Source: Dioscorea cayenensis subsp. rotundata
Lineage: Eukaryota > Streptophyta > Magnoliopsida > Dioscoreales > Dioscoreaceae
Direction: 5' to 3'
DNA: 64,000 bases
Assembly: GCF_009730915.1 (NCBI RefSeq)
Contig: NC_052475.1
Coordinates: forward strand, 23,931,016-23,995,015
The notes beneath the pieces are model-generated. The model did not search any database and was not told the DNA's origin. It saw nothing but the letters and a program-made list of their open reading frames with translations. Both the position numbers and the translations under genes were made by a program. Below are positions 10,149 to 21,564 of the stretch, piece by piece (the first letter of the stretch is position 1; each line of letters begins with the position of its first letter).

Positions 10149-12476
10149 TTAACTGTTCTTCTTGTTATCACTATGTGACAACATAAGATCGATTGACTGC
10201 AACTGGTTCCGAAGGTTCTGGTTTTCTTCCAGCATCCGGTCATATTCGAGAAGGAAACTCTCAGACTGTCTTTTAAGAGCAAAGGCATTGGCTTCGGCCG
10301 CCTTTGCTTCTTTCAATCTTTCCTCTGAGTCCATTTCTAACTGTTTGATTTTTGCAGTTAAATCTGATACTTCTTTCTCCTTGGCTTTGATATCCTCTGA
10401 ACTTCCATTCTTTGCTTCTTCTAATGCTCGGTTTTGTTTCATCGCAGCCTCCATAGTCTTTCTTGATGTCCGGAGTTCTCTGATGTAATGGTGTAATCGG
10501 TCAATTATAAGAACAAGGAAAAGAGAATATCCTGCAAAACATGGGTGAAACTTGCATCATGTTCATAATGAGTATTTATGCCATCAGTTCCAAGGGTGAG
10601 ATAGTAAAATAAAAGAACAAGAAATAAATCAAAGCCACAGATAATTCAGATAATACCTGCAAATAGAAATAATACTCTAGCAGTTCAAGCCGGCATCTTG
10701 TCATGCCATTGTGCACTGAACCACTAGCTATATGGAAATCATACATCAAATATCTATCCTAGGTAAAAATAATGTATCACAAAAACTATAGGATAATTAC
10801 AATGAAGTTACAGAAGATATGCAATTTGAATCAGCAGGGTAACCTGATATGCAACATTTTAATGCATAAGATAGTTACAATGACTATAATGGAACTGTAA
10901 AAAAGCTCACTTTGAAATATCTTAAAAATTTGACAGAATCATCTGATGCTAACTTTCCTCTGTTGCATTTACCAACTTGACAATGCACACACCCCTTTGA
11001 GTCCTAACGAAAAACTGTTGTGTTTGATTAGAACAGAGATTTTCATATTAACAATGGAGGCAGGGGAAGAGCTCACACATGAAGATACTACTCATGCCAC
11101 ATGGTGGTGGCTTGGCTAAAAAAAAGAAATACCAAACCACAAACTAAGTCAAGATCATTGGAGAGTCTGGATAAAGCAAGTCTTTACACTAAACAGAAAA
11201 TAAACCTCAAGGTTCAGCCCCTTAGTTCAGTTGATTTAATGGTGTGATCCTAACGAGCTACAATTTCTTTTGGCTCAAGTACCATAGGAAGTGTTATCAT
11301 CTTATTTTGTGCTGTTAATCCAGCACTGGTCGGACCTTCTACTTACTTTTCAACTTGGACATGGCCCTTGATATTCAGTTCCACCACAAATGATCCCATG
11401 GCCCTTGGTACCCAACCTGATTCCTTTTGGCTTTTGGAAAAGTAGCTTGGTGCTATCAGATATGGTCATGTCTTACCAAGCACTAAACCTTTCCACTAGG
11501 AGAGATTCTCAATTTTAAAGGTTCAGATAAACCATCAATGTAGGTATCACCATACAATTAACATGTTTGAGTAAACGCATCCATCTCAACTTCTACTTGG
11601 AAGATCATGACATTTATCATTAAGCAAGAGTAAATTCTCACTCAATTGATCACCAACTCCACTATTTTATATAGTTTGAAATGTGAATTTTTCCAATGGA
11701 GTCTCGTGTTCAAGAGAGATCTTTTAACAGTCCAATCCCTACCAAAATTGACTTATCAAGCAACTAAACATAGATTCCACATAACAATTTCCAAAATAAT
11801 AAATATACCGAAAAATTTAAACTAAAGAATCATTCATACACAAACATCTTATAAAGAGAATGATGCATAAATATAAATAACAATTCATGATTGTGAACAC
11901 ACTGCAAAGCAAAATTATCCAATCTAACAACAAAGCACCAAATTGATCAAAATCAACTGCACAGACAACAAATTTTGCGAATGAGCATGAATGAACATTA
12001 ATAGCCAAGAAAATCATAATCATAAACACTTATAAATTCAACAGGTTAGAATTTCATTTTGCTAGTAAATGGAAAAACCAATTAATTCATGGTAGATAAC
12101 AATAAAGATTGCAAATTTTATCAAAATTCAGAGATTTTAATCAATCCAAGCATGGTAAGAGCAGAATTAAGGCGAGAAAGAGAGATTGATTACCCATTAG
12201 AGAGGCCTCGAGGAGGTGGCGGCTCATAAGGACTTGATCGGTGGGGGTGAGGGAGCCGATCTCGGTAGATCGGTTCTGGATCTTGGCCATGCTATAGACG
12301 CTGGATGCAAACACGATGACGACGGTACCAGCCACGGTCTTCACCATGACGGGGCCTCGTCCCCGCTTGAGCCGGTCCAAGGCCATGATCGCAAGCTTCC
12401 GGAGCGGCGTCTTGAAGAGCAGCACCAAAACCAGCGCCACCTCAGCCGCCAGTACCGTGAACAAGAGCTGAATCAT
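10149..12476 (-). CDS. BAP31: BAP31-like endoplasmic-reticulum membrane protein
   Basis: Two coding exons: 12476-12194 (283 nt) and 10531-10149 (383 nt), joined in phase 1 (ATGG/GATATTC) to give 221 residues. BAP31 proteins are ER membrane chaperone or sorting factors for other membrane proteins. The N-terminus has three hydrophobic segments: IQLLFTVLAAEVALVLVLLF, VKTVAGTVVIVFASSVYSM and LLEASLMG joined to YSLFLVLIIDRLHHYIREL. The second half is a coiled coil (KTMEAAMKQNRALEEAKN... to LLEYDRMLEENQNLRNQL). The protein ends in KKNS, a dilysine KKXX signal for return to the ER. The splice junction restores the family block LMGYSLFLVLIIDRLHHYI, which supports it strongly. The intron is long (1,662 nt) and holds no coding sequence I can support. 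Confidence 0.9.
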
Positions 12477-12971
12477 CCTGGGACTCTCGGAAAAGATGGA
12501 AGAGATGGAAAGGAGAAGCGGAGAAGAGGGATCTCGTAGTGGAGCACAAGGTGTTCGATGATTTGCCGAGAAGAAGAGTTGGTATGGAGGAAATGGAGAT
12601 AAATTTCAAGGGAGCGCGAGTTGTGATCTCGAGACACGGCTCCGATGGCCGGAATAGCCAACACGTTCCACTGCCCTTTTGTTTTGCTTCTTTTTTTTTA
12701 TTATTATTATTTGTTAATTATTTAAAACTTATTTAGGCAATAATGGCTTAATTTTGTTTTGTTATAATTTTTTTAAAAAAAATGTTAAATGATGCATGAT
12801 TTTTTTTTATGAATTTTTTTAAACAATATTGAATAAACCTAAATAAATAAAAATAGATTAAATTGGAGAACTTGGTTAGCACAGTCAACATTGGGGTTAT
12901 GCTAATTTTCTGGTGCCCTTTTTGTCAATGCCAATAAAAAAAGACTTTGCCTGATCCTCTCCTTGATGATC

Positions 12972-13000
12972 ACTTTTTAATGTGGATAAACCATAATTTG
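12972..13000 (-). repeat. LINE/SINE 3'-tail motif
   Basis: The minus strand reads AAATTATGGTTTATCCACAT followed by TAAAAA. It matches the terminus of the LINE near 34447, which also has GGTTTATCCAC. Confidence 0.45.
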
Positions 13001-13496
13001 TTCTTTAGAGTTGTGTCTGTTATTAATTTTTTATGAGTCTTTCAAACACTTAAATTGTTATTGCTCACCTCTCCTATAGTCCTATGCATCCTTGTATTTT
13101 TTTAATATTTTTCTCTATTTTTTTAATGTTTTCTTTTAATATATATATGATTTATTTATTTATTTTTAAAATAAATAAATAAATAAAGTTAAATTGGGTT
13201 AATAACAAAGATCTTGAAAAAAAAAATTAAAGCAAACAAAAACGCAAATCAATAGAGTACCCCAAAAACAAAAAAGTAAAATAAAAAAAATAAATCCTTG
13301 GGCGAGAGCCAATGGATACTAGGCATTTAAACAGAGTGCATATAGAAAGCTCCCTTTTTTCCGTATTTTTAAACTTTTTATTAAATATTGAACTTAAAAA
13401 TAATTCAATAATCCAGTTCCTTTTTTAAAAAATAAAAATAAAAAATAATCCAGTTCCTCATAAAAAATAAAATTACAATAAATACAGTAACTTCAT

Positions 13497-13630
13497 TTTT
13501 CTGATCTCCAGGTGATAGATTCCTATCACCGACTTGTATTTTTTGTACTTCAGTGTTGTATTTCAGGGTTTTATTCACAGCTAGTGGATATTTTATAATC
13601 GTTTCAGCGTGATTTATCCATTTTTTAAAA
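13497..13630 (+). repeat. Short retroposon with LINE-type 3' tail
   Basis: A GC-richer block (TGATCTCCAGGTGATAGATT onward) ends in GCGTGATTTATCCATTTTTT and an A-rich tail. Probably a 5'-truncated LINE or a SINE sharing its end. Confidence 0.45.
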
Positions 13631-14074
13631 AAATAAAAAAATAAATAAAAAAAAAAATAAACACTGTAACAGAATGCATTACATTAAAGAAGAAAGTCAG
13701 ATCCAAATATCATTATCTCATACATAATAAGCGCTCCACATCTACCTGCCCTTCAACAAAAGAAAGCCTCTTCCCAACTGTCCAAACAACTCCTCCAACA
13801 CCTTTTAAATCTGATTAATATAATTCATCAAAATGCACACACTAATCCCAAAGCATCTTTAAAAAGAAAGAACATAAAAAAGTACTTACTGATTCTTTGC
13901 CAAAAGTTTAGTAATGAAGCCAATAACAAAGTTATATAAGTATCTTCTTTTCTTAAATTTGAGGTTATCCCTTCAAGGCTAGGCTACTCAAGAAAGGAAC
14001 AAAACCTTCTTCACTAATCTCTATATAAACACACACACACACATACCCCTCACTCACCGTTCATTTTTGCAACA

Positions 14075-14859
14075 ATGGCCAATGAGCAACTCAAACACAT
14101 TGCTGCCCTTCTCCTCTTTCTCAACCTCTGTATGTACATCATTCTTGCAGCCATTGGAGGATGGGCTCTTAATATTGCCCTTGATAGAGCTTTCATTATA
14201 GGTCTGTTTTCCTACTTGACTATTAATATCACTTACATCATATCATTTTAATTAATTAACTAAATGTTGGTGTGAATTATATATATATATATATATATAA
14301 CTTGTGAAATACATACAGGTGAAGATCTAAAGCTTCCTGCTTATTTCACACCGATATTCTTCCCGATCGGCAATGCTGCCACTGGATTTTTCGTATTGTT
14401 TTCATTGATCGCTGCCGTTGTCGGTGCTGCCTCGATGCTCACCGGAATCAACCATATTAGTAGTTGGAACAATAACAGTTTAGCATCTGCTGCATCTTCA
14501 GCTATTACTGCATGGAGTCTCACACTACTTGCAATGGGGTAAACTAAAATCTATAAATTTATTAAAAATATCAACAAATTAAGTTCATGTTAATATTATT
14601 ATATATCTTTATTATATTGAATTATTGATGTGAGTGCAGACTGGCTTGCAAGGAGATTGCCATAGAGAGGAGAAATGCACGTTTGGTGAGTTTGTAAAAG
14701 TTTTAGTTTGATATATAATTACTTGGTTTATATTTGGAGTTTTAAGTGAAAATCTTTTTTGATTTTGAATAGAGGACAATGGAGGCTTTCACTATCATTC
14801 TTTCAGCTACTCAACTCTTCTACATTCTTGCCATACATGGGGCATCAGCAAAGGTTTAA
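14075..14859 (+). CDS. PM19L: AWPM-19/PM19-like plasma-membrane protein
   Basis: Four exons: 14075-14201, 14319-14538, 14640-14685 and 14773-14859, with GT-AG introns in phases 1, 2 and 0, giving 159 residues. AWPM-19 proteins are small four-helix plasma-membrane proteins induced by ABA, abundant in seeds, and linked to dormancy and freezing or dehydration tolerance in cereals. The sequence starts MANEQLKHIAALLLFLNLCM, carries the conserved PIFFPIGNAATGFFVLFSLI and GAASMLTGINHI blocks, then LACKEIAIERRNARLRTMEAF and a last hydrophobic segment ILSATQLFYILAIHG. All exon joins restore family blocks in frame. Length and exon phases look normal and nothing is broken. Confidence 0.93.
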
Positions 14860-15074
14860 TTAAAACAAGATTATTAATTGAGTGCGTTGATTGGCGTTTG
14901 CTCTAGTTGTTTAGACTTTAGTTGTGATTTAATTAAGTTACTATGTATGTATGTGATTTGTTTTGTGAATCTGAATAAATTGTTAAGAGTTAAAATTTGA
15001 AAGCAGATCATCTTTGTAATAAAAGGAAAGATGGTTAGTGTCTTCCTTTTAGAGTGAGAGATTAAGAGATCAAT

Positions 15075-15320
15075 TTTTTTTTATATATAAATATGGATGA
15101 ATCACAGCTTTATTGAAATAAAAAAACAAAAAAACATGACAAACGCTGAAAAAAAATAAAAATGAAACAACTGAAAAGAGACAAAAATCTCACCAAGGAT
15201 AAGGGAACAATAAAGAATATACAGAAAAAACTAAGTAGAGAGGAAACATGACGGGCTAAGTCATCCTCCTGGAGACACAGATCTGCCCAAGCAGGGAAGG
15301 CTAACTTTCTCTCATAACAG
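15075..15320 (-). repeat. 5'-truncated LINE-like insertion (minus strand)
   Basis: Read on the minus strand, a moderately GC-rich stretch ends in TCAATAAAGCTGTGATTCAT then CCATAT and an A/T tail at about 15071. The TGTGATT-ATCCA end matches the LINE family tail; the left (5') limit is approximate. Confidence 0.45.
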
Positions 15321-15886
15321 TTTAACTTAATTCTTTATCAACAGTAATAATATTTCAACTGATTTATCAACAGTAATAATATATACATATAGACACATCC
15401 AATTCTATCAATACATAAGTGTACAAATGTGAGTTTAATTAACAACAGTGAGAACGTGAAAATTTTGAAATGTTCTCCAAAATAAGTTACAAAGTTGATA
15501 CACTCTCCAAATTTATTATTTATTTTTCGAGAATAAATTTTTTTTTTCAAAGAGGACTCTGGTGGTCCTTGCCAAACCAAAATGAAAGAGAAACAAAGAT
15601 TTTTCTTATTGCATGGAAGTCACGCCACTAACCTAACATAATTAGCAATTAATTCATGCACCCCCACTTAACAACTGGCATATATATATATATATATATA
15701 TTAAAAATAAATAAATAATTAATTGATTAATAATAGAAGACGGAAGAACAGGGAATTAAAAGTTTAAAATACAAATAAAAAAAACACAAGCTTTGATTAC
15801 AAGGACAAGCAGAAAGGCCCTACACGTTCCTATTTTTTGAGATAACATTATCACTATCACTGTTTAACCCGGGATAATTTATTATG

Positions 15887-15935
15887 ATGTTTTAATGAAT
15901 GTGATTTATCCACTTTTTCCAAAAAAAAAAAAAAT
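15887..15935 (+). repeat. LINE/SINE 3'-tail motif
   Basis: Reads AATGTGATTTATCCACTTTT followed by CC and a run of A. Same terminus as the other family tails. Confidence 0.5.
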
Positions 15936-16229
15936 TTAATTATGATGATTTTGTTGAATATTTTTTTCTTTATCTTAAGAGATTTAATCAGATGATTATA
16001 TATATTATGTTTTAAAAAATTAAAATTTTTTAATCTTGAACCGCATCGACTGCATCACTTGTTACCAGAGAGCAACACCAAATACAAAAACAAAAACTAA
16101 CGTTTGAATCCCCTTGACTCAAGGATCTTGGCGCCAGATGTTGTATTCAGTTTCTCAGGGCTTTCCACGCAGGAGTAGTGTAACCTTGATGATAGTTTTG
16201 ATAATATAATTAACTAATTTCCCTTAATT

Positions 16230-16480
16230 TGTTTATTTGAGGTCCATCTTATGGCTGTTGTCGGACTTCTTTAGTTGTGTCCGTCTTGGGTTTTCTTGCT
16301 GCTTGCTCCGTCGGCTTTTACTTCTAGTGATGTTTTGTTTTGTCTTTCTCTTTGTTCCACTCCTGAAAGACTTCTCGGTCATTTGTAGTTTTTTAGGTCG
16401 CTTTTGTTGTTGTTTTTTCTGTTTTCATACAAGCTCTTTTTATTAATGCATTGTGATTTATCTATTTTATTAAAAAAAAT
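16230..16480 (+). repeat. 5'-truncated LINE-like insertion
   Basis: A T/G-rich stretch like the 3' UTR of the LINE near 34200-34440 ends in ATTAATGCATTGTGATTTAT, then CTATTTTATT and an A-rich tail. The open frame inside it has no protein features. Confidence 0.4.
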
Positions 16481-16553
16481 AAAATAAAATAAATATTTTT
16501 TATTTTCTCAACACATGCTCCTCAAAAATTAATTGTGAAATCCTAGACCTACT

Positions 16554-17072
16554 TAGGGATGGCAACGGGTCGGGTCGGGTCGGGTCCGTGTTTTACCATA
16601 TCCGAACCCGACAGATTTTAAAAACCCCAACCCACACCAGCACCCGACAGGTAATTGGGTACCCGCGGGTATACCCGCCCCCGCCCTGCCCCGCCCCCAT
16701 ATTAAAAAAATTAATATAAAATATATTATTTTTTATAAAAAAAACAACTTAAAAGTGGTTATAATTTTTTTATAAAATAAAATAATTATAAAATTACAAG
16801 ACTAAACAAAGAGGACAAATAAAAAACCTTAAATTGTTAAGGTGTAGAAAATATTAGTATATATATTTTATATAAATATTTTAATAATTTTAATTTTGGG
16901 TCGGGTACAGGTTTGGGTACGGGTCAGGTATTAAAATTCTCATACCCTGCACTCATTTCATACAAAATCAGGTTTTACCCAAATTCAATCCGAAACCGAT
17001 CCAAATCTGATTTTATCTGTCAAGGCCGGATCGGATCGCGTCAGGTCACATTTAGGTATTATTGCGATCCTA
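16554..17072. mobile_element. hAT-type MITE with 8-bp target duplication
   Basis: A 519-bp element flanked by the direct repeat GACCTACT (16546-16553 and 17073-17080). The left end starts TAGGGATGGCAACGGG; the right end, read inward on the minus strand, starts TAGGATCGCAATAATACC. Both begin TAGG, as hAT termini do. Both outer parts are full of GGGTCGGGT/ACCCGACCC words, and the core is AT-rich without a transposase. It is therefore non-autonomous. Confidence 0.8.
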
Positions 17073-17252
17073 GACCTACTTCCAAAACAAACATGGAATG
17101 ACAACGCCACGTGAATACTTAATATGCCACGTTGGCATTCTAGGCCCTGATTTGCTGGTATCCATTCCTTTCAAACACGTGCCATATATGATGGTATATC
17201 TCACTGTACTTTTCTTTTATAATTTTTTTTCATCATCTTCTTCTTCTAGCTC

Positions 17253-17253
<1 letters not shown>

Positions 17254-17285
<32 letters not shown>
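17254..17285. repeat. (GT)n microsatellite just upstream of the SWEET start codon
   Basis: About 16 GT units ending roughly 24 bp before the ATG at 17309, hence in the probable 5' UTR or core promoter. Confidence 0.85.
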
Positions 17286-17287
<2 letters not shown>

Positions 17288-17308
17288 TGTGAGAGAAGGG
17301 GGAGAAGA

Positions 17309-19106
17309 ATGGGGGATTCTAGCTTGTCATTGTATGAGACCTTGACATATGCTGTTGGAGTAGCTGGTAATCTCTTTTCTCTATCTCTTATCACTGGTTT
17401 TTAGAAATTTTTGCTGGAAGTGAGCACACTAGCTGGTTTTTCATACTTCATGCTAAGTAAAGTTACTGATTTCTGATGCAAAAGAGGGATCTTTATTGAT
17501 CTGGGAGTGTCTATGAGCACCATGATGGTTGAAATGGTATTGTTGTTTGTGTATGCAGGCAGCCTGTTTGATTTTGTGATCTTTTCATTGGACCAGAATT
17601 ATGCGCTGGTTTTTAAATTTTAGCTGGAATTAAGTACATTAAGTGGTTTTTCATACTTCATACTAACTAGAATTGTTTTTCTGATGTTAAACATTGATAT
17701 CTAGTGATTTTTGAGTGCCCTATACATGTTGTGATGGTTGTGTGGTCTTGCTTTCTCTGTATGTACGGGAGACCTATTTGATTATTAGCTGTTTTTCTGA
17801 CCATTGTGTGTAAAACATTTTGATTTGTACATTAGATTCTTTGGTTCTTGCTGGATTTAATCATTTTGGTTCATACCATATATAGTTACAAGAGCACTAT
17901 GATGGTAATTAGCTACTGTTTTCTTTGAGTATGAAGATAAACTGTTTGATTTGTCCTCTGTATTTTTGTATGTTTTAAAACATTCTGATTTGTGCATTAG
18001 TTTCTTGAATCCTTGTTGAAACTAACCACATCAGCTTCTTCATGGTTGTACAAGAAGGATCCACGCTGATTTTATAATATGATGTGGCTTTTTCTTTTTG
18101 TGCAGGTAATTTGTTTGCGTTTGTGCTCTTTGTCTCGCCATTGTGCGTAAAACATTCCCATATCCCTCATGTTTGTTTCTCTTTCACTGCAATGTAGCTT
18201 GTGACTCTTGTGTCTGCTTTCTCTTAGGCCAACTTTTTCGAAGAATTTGTCAGAACAAATCAACTGAGCAATTTTCAGGGCTGCCGTATGTGTATTCTCT
18301 CTTGAATTGCCTCATTGTGTTATGGTATGGACTTCCTTGGGTATCACAAGGTGTTATCTTGGTTGTGACAGTTAATTCAGTCGGGGCTTTATTTCACTTA
18401 TCCTATTCGACAACCTTCATTGTGTTTTCAGAGAATTCAAAGAGGGTGTGCACATGTATAATTCAAGTTCTTTGTTTTGGATAACTCATATCATCATTGT
18501 CTTATTTCTTGTGATTTTGTTTTCAGTTCAAGATGGTTGGGTTGCTGTTAGCAGTTTTCTGCATCTTTGCACTGATCATTTATGTCAGTCTTGAGTTTTT
18601 CCGTGGACCTGAAAGGCAGAACTTTGTTGGATATCTGAGTATTGCTTCTCTGATCTCCATGTGTGCTTCCCCGTTATTCATAATTGTAAGTGCCTAGTTT
18701 AATCTCTGTTCGGCTTTCAATACAACAAGTGACAACCATTTGATTTTAACATAACATAAATTACCTTTCTACATCAGAAATTGGTTATTCGGACGAAAAG
18801 TGTGGAGTTCATGCCTTTTTATTTATCACTTGCAACCTTCTTGATGAGCATTTCATTCTTTACATATGGGATGCTCCTACACGACTTCTTCATATATGTA
18901 AGTGCTTTCATCCCTGTATTCTTGCTTCAACTTGGGAAACTGGATGACTCATTGTCATGAAATTGATTAAAGCTTCATCTGAATGTGAATTTTAGTTGCC
19001 AAATGGCGTTGGAGCAGTGCTCGGTCTGGTGCAATTGTTGCTATATGCCTACTACAGCCGGAGATCAAGTGACATTTCTAGACTTCCACTGCTAGTTTCC
19101 AATTGA
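17309..19106 (+). CDS. SWEET2: SWEET2-like sugar transporter with an apparent +1 shift in exon 3
   Basis: Six exons: 17309-17366, 18106-18142, 18228-18445, 18527-18685, 18778-18897 and 18996-19106. SWEETs are seven-helix sugar uniporters; the SWEET2 type sits in the vacuole membrane. Exon 2 has the canonical 37 nt (GNLFAFVLFVSP). Later exons read ICQNKSTEQFSGLPYVYSLL, WYGLPWVS, FKMVGLLLAVF, FVGYLSIASLISM, KLVIRTKSVEFMPFYLSLAT and PNGVGAVLGLVQLLLYAYYS, ending LPLLVSN. With canonical splicing exon 3 opens CCA ACT then five T instead of the four needed for PTFRRI, which shifts the frame; all downstream exons agree with each other. Use of a GC donor at exon 2 (TTGT/GCGTAA) would keep the frame and give SPLCQLFRRI, but that donor is weak. 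So this is either a recent pseudogene, an unusual splice or an assembly error in a homopolymer. Confidence 0.85.
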
Positions 19107-19575
19107 TGATGTTGACAATGAAAAGGTCATTTATTTATGTTCCTGTTGTTTATCTGTTTTCTTGGTGAGTGAAAACATCTTTGTGAAATTGTGCTCGGCT
19201 GATTCATTGATCTTGTTGATATCATGTAAGTTATCACGTTTGTAGGCAAAATGCTTCTTATCAAATATCCTTGCTTAAACTGAATTTCTTCTATCTTAAT
19301 GCTCATTTTATCGACATTCCATGACTCTTATATGAGCTTAATGTGATAAACTGATCTAAATGTCATGATTTCTGTATGCATATAAAGTAAACCAGAAAAG
19401 AACAGTGTATTACTTTATCAAAGATTACAATCAAAGCCATATGATTGATATTAGAAAATCTCAAATTCAGACATCCAGATTAAAACTGCAGTGATATTGG
19501 TCTCTCATTCCTTGTCATATGCTTCAAAATTATGTGCATTCCCGGTTCTGTTTTTCTTTTCTGGATTACTGAAAA
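19107..19575. other. Convergent 3' region
   Basis: Lies between the stop of the SWEET gene and that of the minus-strand membrane-protein gene. It holds both 3' UTRs; nothing else seen. Confidence 0.5.
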
Positions 19576-20185
19576 CTAGAGCAGGTCCTTGAGTGTAGTC
19601 AGGACCTTCACAGGTTCATCCTGCAAATAGCAAACATGAAACAATTAGAAGCCAATAGAATACTCAAAGATCAACTGTCTTACTAACCCGATAATAACTA
19701 TGCTGATCAATCTCTTCCCGGGGACTGTCACGCAGGGGAAATCCATGCTCATCATATAGAATTACACCACTAAACCTCGGTAACTCACACTTTTCCCCCA
19801 TCAGTATCCTTCTTTTCCACAAAGGTGATGCCATTGCATTTCTATGTTCATCTCTTCTACTATTGCATCTCATCTCTGCCATTGCTGCCCATTCATTCTG
19901 CCACCTTGTAGCTTCACTCCACCTTAGTGTCCTTGCCAACATCTTCCTGGTCCTCTCCCAACCTGAACCTTCTTCTTCTTCTTCTTCTTCTTCTTCATCA
20001 TCATCATCATCTTCTTCTTCTTCTTCATTGTCATTGTTAACTAAGGTTGAGTTCTTCATGTTCTTTTTTCTAAGTAATGCTGTGACACAGAGACCAGTGA
20101 AAACTACCACAAAGAAGAAGATGAAGAAGAAGAGTAACAGTGAGTTCTCATCTGCTTGTAGACTCCAGTTGGCTTTGGAAGTCAT
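19576..20185 (-). CDS. Small single-pass membrane protein with acidic linker, function unknown
   Basis: Two exons: 20185-19688 (166 codons) and 19620-19576 (14 codons plus stop), joined in phase 0 across a GT-AG intron (CGG/GTTAGT to TTGCAG/GAT), giving 180 residues. It starts MTSKANWSLQADENS, followed by one strong membrane segment (LLLFFFIFFFVVVFTGLCVT, about residues 16-35). A Glu/Asp run encoded by a GAA/GAT repeat follows (about 52-72). The C-terminal region has several tryptophans and the block WKRRILMGEKCELPRFSG followed by VILYDEHGFPL, which I recall as conserved in an uncharacterised land-plant family. The second exon reads DEPVKVLTTLKDLL. Without that splice the frame ends in VSKTVDL. 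I do not assign a function. Confidence 0.75.
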
Positions 20186-21447
20186 GCTTGATGAACTTGA
20201 AAACTATAGAGTTACAATATGAAGGAGAAATACAATACAGAGTTATGGATAGATATATTGGTGGAATGAGGCATGCATGATGATGTGTTCCTTTAGTTTA
20301 TTCTTGTTTTCAAGCATAAGTAACACTACAAATGGATGCATATTAGTTACACATCTACTACATTCATTTGTATATGGACTTCCCGTGAAATCGCCGCCAT
20401 CTTACTGCGGTGACACCGATTTGCTGACATTGCATTTGATGCCAAAAATTAAATATTTTTATACTTTTAAAAACAAACAAAATAATAACCAAAAATTTAA
20501 GGGCTACCCATTTTAACTTATATATCTCTTTATGTAGTTTATAGGCTTTTATTAACATAAATAAATAAATAAAAATGTTTTCTATAAGCTTTAATGATTG
20601 TTAATTGAGTGTAAATATAATTTTGTGTGTGTATATATATATATATATGTAATCTGTTAAGGGTGATTAACTTTGAGGACTCTACATTAGCCGGTTCAGT
20701 TTTTCTCCTTTGTTTGTTTGGTTGTGAGTGCGTGTGGTTTATTTATTTATTTTTTTTTAAAAAAAAAACTTTGAAGACTCTAATTAATGTTAATATGTAA
20801 ACTCTCCAATTAGTCTTTTTTATTTTGTCTACAAATTGCATATTTAAGGCATGATGAACATTGACCCCGTCATGGAGTCCAAGTCATTAGTCTTATCCTC
20901 CCCCATTTGATTCTTCAAGTTCAGCCTCTTTTCAAAATCACAGGAGTCTATTCACCAATAAATTGCTATAATTTCTCCCATCAATTCATGATATTAAATG
21001 CCATGGCAATTGCCAGTCATATATTTCCAAGGTCTCTTTATGCCAATTTGTTGGATAATTAACATCAGTCTTTCATCATCAAACTTCATTAACAAATCAA
21101 CAACCACAAAGAAGACCAACAATCTCATCAGACAATATGGGATTATGATCAACAACTATATATATTATATATATATATATATATTTATTAATTTTACATA
21201 AAGGATAAGTCAAATAAAGAAGGACCCAAAAAAAAAAAATCTGGTTTGATGCCATAAAAGTCATCACTTGCAAGGACAGACAAATTGTACCTTTCTTCTT
21301 CTTCTTCACATATGCATGGACGTTTTCCTTGGCTCTCATTTACAGTGCTTACAAATTACAACATCAAATAAAATCAATCTCGTAATTCCCTCATGTATTA
21401 TTCATATTCATCTAGAAATTAAAAGAGTTTACATACCAAAATAATAG

Positions 21448-21478
<31 letters not shown>

Positions 21479-21564
21479 GTCTTGACACATGATTAATTAA
21501 TTCTTCTCATTTGAACAAAAATGAATAATGAGACTAGAAATCAAAGTTGAGAGCGAATAAAATT
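20186..21564. other. Intergenic region between two minus-strand genes
   Basis: No gene seen. TA runs occur at about 20632-20648, 21163-21183 and 21457-21478. A degenerate retroposon-tail-like string (TGTGGTTTATTTATTT) lies near 20737-20752. Confidence 0.4.

Larger units (their letters stand above)
12477..14074. other. Divergent intergenic region with retroposon tails
   Basis: Lies between the minus-strand BAP31 gene and the plus-strand PM19-like gene, so it holds both promoters. The first 200 bp are GC-richer (BAP31 5' UTR). A CACACAC run (about 14031-14042) and TATATAAACA lie just before the PM19L start. Retroposon tails are at 12972-13000 (minus) and 13497-13625 (plus). Confidence 0.5.
14860..16545. 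other. AT-rich spacer with several retroposon remnants
   Basis: No host gene seen. Retroposon tails are listed separately. A 20-bp word ATTTATCAACAGTAATAATA-like is repeated in tandem near 15333-15382. TA repeats occur at about 15680-15701. Confidence 0.45.

Noticed and set aside
10662-10728. Exon-like segment between AG and GT in the BAP31 intron
   Set aside because: Its translation does not match BAP31, while joining 12194 to 10531 restores the family sequence exactly.
17131-17150. miR394-like TTGGCATTCT
   Set aside because: Only ten bases match and there is no foldback or transcript context.
19863-20222. Plus-strand frame with a long Ser run
   Set aside because: It is the antisense shadow of the GAA/GAT repeat in the minus-strand membrane-protein gene.
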